Source: an uncultured Campylobacter sp. | Lineage (GTDB): Bacteria > Campylobacterota > Campylobacteria > Campylobacterales > Campylobacteraceae | Reading direction: 5' to 3' | Length of the DNA: 7,189 nucleotides | Assembly (NCBI RefSeq): GCF_938031315.1 | Contig: NZ_CALHHT010000442.1 | Location: 1-7,189 of the forward strand | In this document: piece after piece, positions 1 to 4,685 of the stretch | Numbering within the stretch: position 1 is the first letter of the stretch | Layout of the letters: every line of letters starts with the position of its first letter | Notes under the pieces: generated by a model | Told to the model about the DNA's origin: nothing | Database searches by the model: none | The model's input: only the letters and a program-made list of their open reading frames with translations | Translations under genes and position numbers: made by a program

Positions 1-126
1 AAGGACCTCGTGCTCGTCCAAGAAGCCCTCGGCCACGCGAGCCTAAATACTTCGCGCATCTACACCCACTTCGATAGCGACAAACTGCGCCTTGCGGCGA
101 AGGTCGCCGAGGAATTCGAGGTGTGA
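1..126 (+). CDS. xerH: Tyrosine recombinase XerH-like, C-terminal end (partial)
   Basis: The frame is open from the first base and ends at TGA 124-126, giving the last 41 residues of a site-specific tyrosine recombinase. The fragment carries the family's C-terminal catalytic signature: a Leu-Gly-His triplet with the conserved His at fragment residue 12, then SRIYTHF with the nucleophilic Tyr at residue 21, followed by a short helical tail rich in Ala, Lys and Glu. In this family the Tyr attacks DNA to form a covalent 3'-phosphotyrosine. The single-recombinase XerH of Campylobacter and Helicobacter resolves chromosome dimers at difH. The XerH assignment rests on how the LGHASLNTSRIYTHF stretch reads and on the Campylobacter context; the Arg-containing catalytic motifs lie outside the window. 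An integrase of a mobile element is possible but less likely, as nothing mobile follows. No strong terminator follows directly; a weak hairpin lies at 288-304. Confidence 0.8.
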   Translation, partial: KDLVLVQEALGHASLNTSRIYTHFDSDKLRLAAKVAEEFEV

Positions 127-287
127 AATTTTAAAATTTGCAGCGGAGCGAGGCTTGGCTAAGCACGAGTTCTTTAACGCTCACAGATTTGATATGTTTG
201 ATGCGAGAAGTTTGATATATTTATGCGCGTAAAACTCGGCGGCGCGAAAACATAACGGGCGCAATATGACACGCAAGCGCGATCTGT

Positions 288-304
288 AAAGCTTCGGCAG
301 CTTT
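288..304 (+). terminator. Weak terminator-like hairpin downstream of xerH
   Basis: AAAGCT and AGCTTT form a 6-bp stem around a 5-base TCGGC loop and run into TTTTG. It lies about 160 bases after the xerH stop in the right orientation. The stem is short and the U tract brief, so this is only a possible terminator. Confidence 0.25.
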
Positions 305-614
305 TGCGACATGCATGGGAGTTGGCGAGCAAGGTCTAAATTTAAAATTTTACTTTGCGATTTTGGGTTTTCTACTTCTGAAATTTTATCTTTTAAAATT
401 TAAACACAGCGCGGAGCTATCGGCGCTCAAAACCAGTATCGCTTTAGAATTTCGCCTTTTAAAATTTAGCTTTGAAATTTTAAGGGCGGCGAGTTTTGCG
501 GAGGCAAGACCGCGCAAGCCGTATCTGAAATTTATCTTGAAATTTTAAAGCGTAAACTTATCGGCTGTGCTACGCAAACCTCTAAATTTAGCCGTGCTTG
601 GGGTTCAAAACGAA

Positions 615-643
615 GAAATTTCGCCCAAAAAGGGCGAAATTTC
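615..643. terminator. Strong hairpin, probably bidirectional terminator
   Basis: GAAATTTCGCCC and GGGCGAAATTTC form a perfect 12-bp stem around a five-base homopolymer loop (A on the plus strand, U on the minus transcript). The plus transcript continues with ATTTCTT and the minus transcript with TTCTTCG-like sequence and TTTTG, so either direction has a moderate U tract. It could end the candidate small RNA on the minus strand or stop readthrough from xerH on the plus strand. Confidence 0.55.
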
Positions 644-679
644 ATTTCTTAGGGGATAAGAAAAGGAGTTGTGGGCTAA

Positions 680-756
680 AAATTTAGCCCGAGATTTCGT
701 CAAATCCGCGACCTGCGCGGAAAAAGGAGCAAAAGACGAAATCTCGCGCTAAATTT
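680..756. repeat. Long inverted repeat, 22-nt arms
   Basis: Arms 680-701 and 735-756 are reverse complements at 21 of 22 positions, with one C-C mismatch (689 against 747). The 33-base spacer contains a nested perfect hairpin (705-710 with 716-721). There is no U tract after either arm, so it is not an ordinary terminator. Confidence 0.8.
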
Positions 757-788
757 ATCAGACTTTAAGAAGCCAAACTATCCATCAA

Positions 789-797
789 ATTTTAACA
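789..797 (-). promoter_or_regulatory. Extended -10 upstream of the small RNA candidate
   Basis: On the minus strand the sequence reads TG-T-TAAAAT, which matches the extended -10 form TGnTATAAT at all but one base. It sits about 33 bases before the large inverted repeat. No -35 is evident, which is normal for Campylobacter sigma-70 promoters. AT-rich surroundings raise the risk of a chance match. Confidence 0.3.
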
Positions 798-977
798 AAA
801 CCTGCGTTGCACCGAGCTGCTCGTAAATTTAAATTTAGACCGCATTTAAATTCCGCGCAAGCTAATCTGCACGAGCTTAGCCATGCACCGATCGTGCACA
901 AATCACGACCGCTTAAGATCGCGCGCTTTGCTTAAATTTTAAAGCTCAGCGCAAGACAAAATCGCGCCGTGATATGA

Positions 978-1001
978 GCGGCGTTAAATTTAAATCGCCG
1001 C
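978..1001 (+). terminator. GC-rich hairpin followed by T tract
   Basis: GCGGCG (978-983) and CGCCGC (996-1001) form a perfect 6-bp GC stem around a 12-base AT loop, followed on the plus strand by AATTTTTAATT. The T tract lies only on the plus side, so it would stop plus-strand readthrough into the convergent rrc gene rather than end rrc itself. Confidence 0.35.
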
Positions 1002-1024
1002 AATTTTTAATTCTACTGAACGTA

Positions 1025-1045
1025 AAGCCCTAAATTTAGAGGCTT
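1025..1045 (-). terminator. Possible rrc terminator hairpin
   Basis: AAGCC (1025-1029) and GGCTT (1041-1045) close a stem that continues through CTAAATTTAG with one bulged base. On the minus strand this lies about 45 bases after the rrc stop and is followed by TACGTTCAG, a poor U tract. A second AAGCC/GGCTT pair (1073-1077, 1087-1091) overlaps the rrc stop codon. Confidence 0.35.
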
Positions 1046-1089
1046 CGCAGGCACTTGTTTACCGCGCCCGCAAAGCCAAATTTTTAGGC

Positions 1090-1734
1090 TTAAACGAGCC
1101 TTTGTTTTTTGAAATACTCGCGCGGAGCCTTGCAGAGCGGACAGGCGCCGGGAGCCCTTTTGCCGCGATGGACGTGGCCGCAGACCTCGCACACCCAAAC
1201 TTCCTCGTCGAAACTCTCGAAAAAGCCCTCTTGTAGCAGGATCTTTTGAAGCTCGTTGTATTCGCGCTCGTGCTCCTCCTCGACCCTACCGATAGCGTTA
1301 AAAAGGCGCGCTACCTCTTTTTTACCCTCTTCGGTTGCGATTTTAGCGAAGCTCGGATACATGCTCTCGTGTTCATAGCGCTCGCCCGCGGCGGCATCGA
1401 GCAGATTTTTATCCATCTTATCAAGCGGAATACCTGCAGCTGCGTGATGCGCCTTTAGCTCGGCTCTGGCATGCCATTTTTCGTTTTCGGCGGCTTCGTA
1501 AAAATGTCGCGCGATAGCGTGAAAGCCTGCCTCTTTGGCCAAATCGCCGTAAAGATCATATTTGTTGCGCGCTTGAGACTCGCCTGCGAACGCCTTCATT
1601 AAATTTACCTGCGTCAGATCCTCGGTAATGCATTTCATTGGCTCTCCGCAGCAGCTAAGCGTGCCGCCGCCTACGTTTTGCACCTCGACCTCCGCGCCGC
1701 ACTTGTCGCATCTGTAAGTTTCGTACTGTCTCAT
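1090..1734 (-). CDS. rrc: Desulforubrerythrin (Rrc), oxidative stress diiron protein
   Basis: A 214-residue protein with three metal domains in order. The N-terminal desulforedoxin-like centre has Cys9, Cys12 and the adjacent pair Cys28-Cys29. A ferritin-like four-helix domain follows (about 42-165) with the diiron ligand motifs Glu52, Glu85-x-x-His88, Glu118 and Glu152-x-x-His155. A C-terminal rubredoxin-type domain has Cys182, Cys185, Cys198 and Cys201. This architecture matches the desulforubrerythrin Rrc described from C. jejuni, a cytoplasmic protein that reduces hydrogen peroxide with electrons passed through its rubredoxin-like centres. All ligands are present. I chose ATG at 1734 over the in-frame ATG at 1752 because AGGGGAG (1747-1741) sits six bases upstream of it. 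The gene stands alone with its own promoter. The domain assignment is secure; the physiological role is taken from the family. Confidence 0.93.
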   Translation of the reverse strand: MRQYETYRCDKCGAEVEVQNVGGGTLSCCGEPMKCITEDLTQVNLMKAFAGESQARNKYDLYGDLAKEAGFHAIARHFYEAAENEKWHARAELKAHHAAAGIPLDKMDKNLLDAAAGERYEHESMYPSFAKIATEEGKKEVARLFNAIGRVEEEHEREYNELQKILLQEGFFESFDEEVWVCEVCGHVHRGKRAPGACPLCKAPREYFKKQRLV

Positions 1735-1740
1735 TTTCAA

Positions 1741-1747
1741 CTCCCCT
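1741..1747 (-). promoter_or_regulatory. Ribosome binding site deciding the rrc start
   Basis: AGGGGAG on the minus strand, six bases before ATG at 1734. It lies inside the longer frame that would begin at 1752, so the shorter protein is the likely product. Confidence 0.75.
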
Positions 1748-1764
1748 ATCAAAAATTTTGCGGA

Positions 1765-1773
1765 ATGATACCA
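1765..1773 (-). promoter_or_regulatory. rrc promoter, extended -10
   Basis: TG-G-TATCAT on the minus strand matches the extended -10 TGnTATAAT with one mismatch. It predicts a start near 1758 and a leader of about 24 bases that includes the ribosome binding site. Upstream DNA is A/T-rich, as is usual for Campylobacter promoters. Confidence 0.55.
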
Positions 1774-1795
1774 CAGCTACTATTAAATTTTACTT

Positions 1796-1808
1796 AATAA
1801 ATTTTATT
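1796..1808. promoter_or_regulatory. Possible Fur/PerR-type operator upstream of rrc
   Basis: AATAAA-T-TTTATT is a perfect 6-1-6 inverted repeat about 38 to 50 bases upstream of the predicted rrc start. Fur-family operators are often 7-1-7 AT-rich palindromes, and a peroxide defence gene would be a sensible target. The seventh pair does not match and the region is very AT-rich, so chance is quite possible. Confidence 0.25.
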
Positions 1809-2143
1809 CTTCTCAATAAATTTATATTTTTGAGAAAATTTCAGCGTGAAATTTCCATCTGTAAAATCTAAATTTAAGGTTTTTCAAAGCAAATGGAATT
1901 TCAAGCGAAAGTGCTAACACTTGATCATCTAAAAATATGAAATTTAGTTTTCTGACTCATTTAGTCTACGATTTCAAGGCTAGTCACATCATTGGAAATT
2001 TTTTAAAATTTAAAGTTATCTCAAAAATAATTTGCTATTTTGCCATATGGTCTTATTTTACGAGTATATGGCAGTGCTCGGCAAAATTAGCCTTATGCGC
2101 CAACGAGCCGCCCGATTGTAATTATGAAGCGTTAAAAGCGTAA

Positions 2144-2818
2144 TTAAGGGCACTGCAGCATTACCATTTTGCCGCTATGATCAGTAATTTCTGAGAATTT
2201 ATGAACGTCAAATTCTAAGCCGCAAATCGAGCAAGGAGGAAATTTATCGACTTCCTTCTTGCCTAAAAGCGAGCAAATTCCGCCTATTGCCGGATTATGT
2301 CCAACGATAAATACGCATTCTGCGCTAGCTGCGTTAAAATTTTGCATAACATCAGTGCTAGAAATTTCCACATCATTGCAAGATAGCGCATTATTTTCGC
2401 CAATGCTAGCGGGAATTTTAGTGCTCTTAAAAGCAGAATTTTCAGCGTTTGCGTCGCGATGTTTTTCGCTACTCAGACCAACCGCATTGTATTTTTCAAC
2501 ATTCACACTGCACCCAAAAAATCGTTTCTCATCCAAGCTGCGAACAAACTTTGCCAAATCCCATAAGCTTGCGTCGTATAACTCTCGCAATGACGCTACC
2601 CTTTTTATCGCATCCAACGCATTAGCGATAATTTGCGCCGTATGGAGTGCGCGTATAGCCGAGCTTGTAATAATTAAATCAGGCGTAAGTCCCAAGCTAC
2701 GCAGCTTTTCTCCAAGTTTATTTGCACAAAGTTCGCCCACTTGGCTTAATGCCCGCTCGAAATCGCTTCCGTTGCCGCTTTGCGCCTCAGCATGTCTTAT
2801 AAAATATATCCGTTTCAT
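2144..2818 (-). CDS. sixA: SixA-type phosphohistidine phosphatase with central insertion
   Basis: A 224-residue member of the histidine phosphatase (phosphoglycerate mutase-like) superfamily. The catalytic Arg8-His9-Ala motif, Arg56 in SSAIRALHTA, an acidic residue near Glu79 and the second catalytic His174 in VGHNPAI are all present, and the order matches SixA. Family members remove phosphate from phosphohistidine, for example on phosphotransfer domains; the substrate here is unknown. SixA proteins are usually about 160 residues. The excess lies at roughly residues 98-167 (2318-2527), a hydrophilic stretch rich in Asn, Ser, Ala and Glu between the core and the second His motif. I chose ATG at 2818 because GAAAGG (2830-2825) is six bases upstream; ATG at 2824 abuts that site. 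It follows the rhomboid gene by 44 bases on the same strand, so co-transcription is likely. Another phosphatase of this superfamily is possible. Confidence 0.82.
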   Translation of the reverse strand: MKRIYFIRHAEAQSGNGSDFERALSQVGELCANKLGEKLRSLGLTPDLIITSSAIRALHTAQIIANALDAIKRVASLRELYDASLWDLAKFVRSLDEKRFFGCSVNVEKYNAVGLSSEKHRDANAENSAFKSTKIPASIGENNALSCNDVEISSTDVMQNFNAASAECVFIVGHNPAIGGICSLLGKKEVDKFPPCSICGLEFDVHKFSEITDHSGKMVMLQCP

Positions 2819-2824
2819 CTGCAT

Positions 2825-2830
2825 CCTTTC
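2825..2830 (-). promoter_or_regulatory. Ribosome binding site deciding the sixA start
   Basis: GAAAGG on the minus strand lies six bases before ATG 2818 and directly against ATG 2824. The spacing favours the downstream ATG. Confidence 0.65.
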
Positions 2831-2843
2831 ATAAAATTTTATG

Positions 2844-2849
2844 TATAAT
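2844..2849 (+). promoter_or_regulatory. Plus-strand TATAAT facing into the rhomboid gene
   Basis: A perfect -10 hexamer in the context TGTATAATT, the same as at the murA promoter. It lies between sixA and the rhomboid gene but points against both. If active it would make RNA antisense to the rhomboid message. A chance match in AT-rich DNA is possible. Confidence 0.25.
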
Positions 2850-2862
2850 TTAGCGTTAAATT

Positions 2863-3420
2863 CTACAAAATTCTAAATCTTTTCTGGATCAGTCCGAAGC
2901 CGTAGCCGACCGCAAAGCCCGCTATGTGCGCGTACCACGCTACGTTTACGCCCATTAACATCGGCAGGAAGCTCATCAGCAGTATCGCAACGAAGATCCC
3001 GCCCGCTCTCCGCCTGTCAAAGCACGCTATGATACCCAAAAGCACGCATATTGCGCCGCTTGCGCCCACTATATTTACGAGCTCACCCCTGCTTAGCGCG
3101 TACCAAACGTAAATGAGGCAAAGCGCGCCGGTAAACAGGCCGCCAGCGATGTAAAGCAACGCAAATTTCGCCCCGCCGAACGCCCGCTCCAAAATCCCGC
3201 CGAACTGATACAAAACCGCCATATTCATCGCCAGATGCGCGATGCCGCCGTGCATAAAAAAGGAGCTTAGAAGCTGCCACGGCATACCCTCGAAAAAGTA
3301 TGGATTAAGCCCGAAAACTATGTAGGATCTAAAGCCCCAAAACTCCTCCAGCGCGAATGAGAGCGCGAAAAATAGAACGTTTAGCGCGATGAGAGCGAGC
3401 GTAAATTTGCCTGATTGCAT
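2863..3420 (-). CDS. Rhomboid family intramembrane serine protease
   Basis: A 185-residue integral membrane protein with about six hydrophobic segments, the minimal bacterial rhomboid core. The signature residues are all visible: His62 and Asn66 in the HxxxN motif (HLAMN) on the second membrane segment, the nucleophile Ser121 in GASGA, and the catalytic partner His165 in the last segment (AHIAG). Rhomboids cleave transmembrane helices of substrate proteins within the inner membrane; the substrate here cannot be told from sequence. The start ATG is preceded by AAGGA at a five-base spacing. There is no extra N-terminal cytoplasmic domain and no zinc-finger extension. The phosphatase gene follows 44 bases downstream. 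A perfect 10-bp inverted repeat lies about 40 bases upstream of the start (3460-3494). Confidence 0.92.
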   Translation of the reverse strand: MQSGKFTLALIALNVLFFALSFALEEFWGFRSYIVFGLNPYFFEGMPWQLLSSFFMHGGIAHLAMNMAVLYQFGGILERAFGGAKFALLYIAGGLFTGALCLIYVWYALSRGELVNIVGASGAICVLLGIIACFDRRRAGGIFVAILLMSFLPMLMGVNVAWYAHIAGFAVGYGFGLIQKRFRIL

Positions 3421-3459
3421 AAAATTCCTTAATTTTTTGGATAAATTTTGCGCATAGTA

Positions 3460-3494
3460 GCGAAATTTCGGTTAAATTTACGATGAAATTTCGC
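3460..3494. repeat. Inverted repeat upstream of the rhomboid gene
   Basis: GCGAAATTTC (3460-3469) and GAAATTTCGC (3485-3494) are perfect 10-bp arms around a 15-base spacer. It lies 40 to 74 bases before the rhomboid start, where it could be an operator or a hairpin in the 5' leader. The same GAAATTTCGC core builds the hairpin at 615-643. Confidence 0.6.
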
Positions 3495-3862
3495 GGCCGT
3501 GCTTTATGCAAGATTGAAGTTGATTTAAAATGGCGCGATTTGAGGCTAAATTTAAAAAGGCGCGACGCGCGCATACACGCTCTACAACGCGACGCCGACT
3601 TTATGTGCGCTCAAATACGCGCCGAAATTTTAAACGCAAATTTTAAATTAAAATATAAAAGCTGCGTATTTATTTTATCGCGTATCGCGTTTACTCGTTT
3701 AAGCGCTTCGCATTCGGACAAGATTTGAAATTTAGCGCAAATCTCGCGGGTTTTCTGCGGATTTTAAATTTTTAAATTTGAGCTTTAAATTTAAATTGAA
3801 AATTCCGGCGGACTTAAATTAGCTTTGAAATTTTAAAATTCTATCCAGCCTTAAATTTAACA

Positions 3863-3868
3863 ATTATA
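3863..3868 (-). promoter_or_regulatory. Minus-strand TATAAT, possible distant rhomboid promoter
   Basis: The minus strand reads ACTATAATTG, close to the Campylobacter -10 pattern (pyrimidine-TATAAT-T). It is the best minus-strand -10 I see in this gap but lies about 440 bases from the rhomboid start, implying a long leader or a separate RNA. The same bases read TATAGT on the plus strand. Confidence 0.3.
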
Positions 3869-3886
3869 GTTCTGCGTTTCGCGATG

Positions 3887-3941
3887 TTTCGCGCGTGGAT
3901 TCTAAGCCTGCGCGCAAGCTCCACGCAAAAATCCCGCGAAA
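3887..3941. repeat. Compound hairpin downstream of the NlpC gene
   Basis: An outer stem TTTCGCG (3887-3893) with CGCGAAA (3935-3941) encloses CGTGGA/TCCACG (3894-3899, 3920-3925) and a small inner stem, with a 9-base bulge on one side. It begins about 50 bases beyond the NlpC stop on the minus strand but is not followed by a U tract there. TTTCGCG also occurs ten bases earlier at 3877-3883. Confidence 0.5.
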
Positions 3942-3988
3942 ATTCTATGCTAAAATTTTAAAATTACCCCTAAGAAATTTCAGAAATT

Positions 3989-4624
3989 TTAATTGTTCAC
4001 CCGTCCGTATCCTGCGAAGCGGTTCGATGCTAGGCAGCTTATGCGATCTTTGCCGCAGCGCACGATATAGCTATTTTCCATCTTTTGCCCTGCTACATGG
4101 ACGTTCTTCTTATTCAAATTTACGAAGTCCGCTTGATTTCTACCGCGAGTATTGTGGACGAATTTCACGCGACCATCGGCATATATCTCGCGCACGATAC
4201 CGATATGGCTGATTTCGTTATTGACCTTACCTTTGTTAGAACGCAAAGTGTTTTGAAAAAACACCAAATCCCCCACTCGCGGCGTATTGCTGAGTAAATT
4301 TTTACGGCTGTAATAATTATATATTGCTTGGGATTTGCGTCCGTTGGTGAAGTATTTTGGCAGATCTTTTGAGTTAAAAAATAGATCATCGTATTTATCA
4401 TTTAGCACAGTGATAAATCCACTGCAGTCCCCTCCAGCGCGAGTGCCAGTGTAATCGTCTACAGATGCGATTAGCGGGCGGTTAAACTCGCTTCCTGGTA
4501 TGGAGGTTATCCCCTCTTCGCGATCGTTTAAGACATACGCTTGCTGACTGCCAGCGGATGGGGCTTTTGAGGAGCAGCCGACCAGCAAAAACGCACCCAA
4601 AGCGCAGATAATTAGTTGTTTCAT
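3989..4624 (-). CDS. NlpC/P60 family lipoprotein, probable peptidoglycan hydrolase
   Basis: A 211-residue predicted lipoprotein. The N terminus is a signal peptide with lipobox Leu14-Val15-Gly16-Cys17, so mature protein should be lipid-anchored at Cys17; Ser at +2 suggests sorting to the outer membrane, by the rule known from E. coli. A linker (about 18-60) leads to an NlpC/P60 papain-like domain with Asp66-Cys67-Ser-Gly-Phe holding the catalytic Cys, His140 in ISHIGIV as the second catalytic residue, and His157 in FVHNT as the probable third. GDLVFF (118-123) is also typical. The family cleaves peptide stems of peptidoglycan, often D-Glu-diaminopimelate bonds. Cys190 and Cys197 near the C terminus could form a disulfide. 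AAGGA lies five bases before the start. It is divergent from murA. Confidence 0.87.
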   Translation of the reverse strand: MKQLIICALGAFLLVGCSSKAPSAGSQQAYVLNDREEGITSIPGSEFNRPLIASVDDYTGTRAGGDCSGFITVLNDKYDDLFFNSKDLPKYFTNGRKSQAIYNYYSRKNLLSNTPRVGDLVFFQNTLRSNKGKVNNEISHIGIVREIYADGRVKFVHNTRGRNQADFVNLNKKNVHVAGQKMENSYIVRCGKDRISCLASNRFAGYGRVNN

Positions 4625-4685
4625 ATAAATCCTTAAATAAAATTATGCGACGATTTGAACGTACGGCGCAATTTTAGCGCCTGGC

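Larger units (their letters stand above)
606..782 (-). ncRNA. Candidate small RNA with two CUCCUUUU motifs
   Basis: Read on the minus strand, four elements come in transcript order. First is an extended -10 TGTTAAAAT (797-789), predicting a start near 782. Second is a large hairpin with 22-nt arms 735-756 and 680-701, of which 21 positions pair; its 33-base loop holds an inner hairpin TCCGCG/CGCGGA (705-721) and one CTCCTTTT (729-722). Third is a pyrimidine-rich linker with a second CTCCTTTT (668-661). Fourth is a hairpin with 12-bp arms 615-626 and 632-643 and a TTTTT loop, followed by TTCGTTTTG. CUCCUUUU is complementary to strong Shine-Dalgarno sequences, so an RNA of about 175 nt that binds mRNA start regions is a reasonable inference. 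It does not resemble SRP RNA or tmRNA. Alternatives are a decayed small repeat element or chance pairing in AT-rich DNA. Expression is not shown. Confidence 0.35.
127..1089. other. Long gene-poor gap between convergent xerH and rrc
   Basis: About 960 bases lie here between two convergent genes. I find no reading frame with a ribosome binding site and protein-like composition. The longest plus-strand frame (315-548) is mostly Leu-Lys-Phe encoded by AAATTT words. What is visible: a perfect 14-bp palindrome AAATTTTAAAATTT directly after the xerH stop (126-139), a weak hairpin at 288-304, a strong hairpin at 615-643, a large inverted repeat at 680-756, a small hairpin TGCAC/GTGCA at 884-898, a GC-rich hairpin at 978-1001, and a hairpin at 1025-1045 beyond the rrc stop. 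Such a long non-coding stretch is uncommon in compact Campylobacter genomes. Confidence 0.65.
1753..2143. other. AT-rich gap between rrc and sixA
   Basis: The rrc promoter occupies the left end. The rest shows no convincing gene. A 68-codon plus frame (1937-2143) lacks a ribosome binding site. It contains a small hairpin AAGTG/CACTT (1909-1922) and an inverted repeat TGCCATAT/ATATGGCA (2041-2048, 2066-2073). I see no clear terminator for sixA. Confidence 0.55.
3421..3988. other. Gap between the rhomboid and NlpC genes
   Basis: About 570 bases without a convincing gene. The 81-codon plus frame at 3483-3728 has no ribosome binding site and is rich in Arg, Lys and AAATTT-derived codons. The stretch 3760-3850 is dominated by AAATTT/TTTAAA words, including a 9-bp AT stem with a GAGCTTT loop. 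Two more notable structures are the inverted repeat at 3460-3494 and the compound hairpin at 3887-3941. A perfect minus-strand TATAAT lies at 3863-3868. Confidence 0.6.

Noticed and set aside
315..548. 77-codon plus-strand frame in the xerH-rrc gap
   Set aside because: No ribosome binding site at a sensible distance, and the sequence is mostly Leu, Lys and Phe from repeated AAATTT words. It looks like low-complexity DNA that happens to be open.
615..756. CRISPR array or insertion sequence end
   Set aside because: The repeats are inverted rather than regularly spaced direct repeats, there is no transposase, and no target duplication is visible.
127..1089. difH recombination site or tRNA/tmRNA gene beside xerH
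   Set aside because: I found no palindrome resembling what I remember of difH and no cloverleaf or CCA-ended structure. A proper search could overturn this.
1937..2143. 68-codon plus-strand frame before sixA
   Set aside because: No ribosome binding site before the ATG, no recognisable motif, and AT-driven composition. A real small protein cannot be fully excluded, but nothing supports one.
2259..2834. 191-codon plus-strand frame over sixA
   Set aside because: It is the antisense shadow of the minus-strand phosphatase, which has a complete set of catalytic motifs and a good ribosome binding site.
3483..3728. 81-codon plus-strand frame in the rhomboid-NlpC gap
   Set aside because: No ribosome binding site, high Arg and Lys content, and no motif. 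The opposite-strand frame at 3329-3574 overlaps the rhomboid gene and is likewise a shadow.
3895..4212. 105-codon plus-strand frame
   Set aside because: It lies mostly antisense to the C-terminal half of the NlpC/P60 gene, whose catalytic residues are clear.
4642..4647. CATAAT on the minus strand as the NlpC promoter
   Set aside because: It is a near match, but the predicted start would fall almost on the ribosome binding site, leaving a leader of only about 11 bases, so I did not list it.
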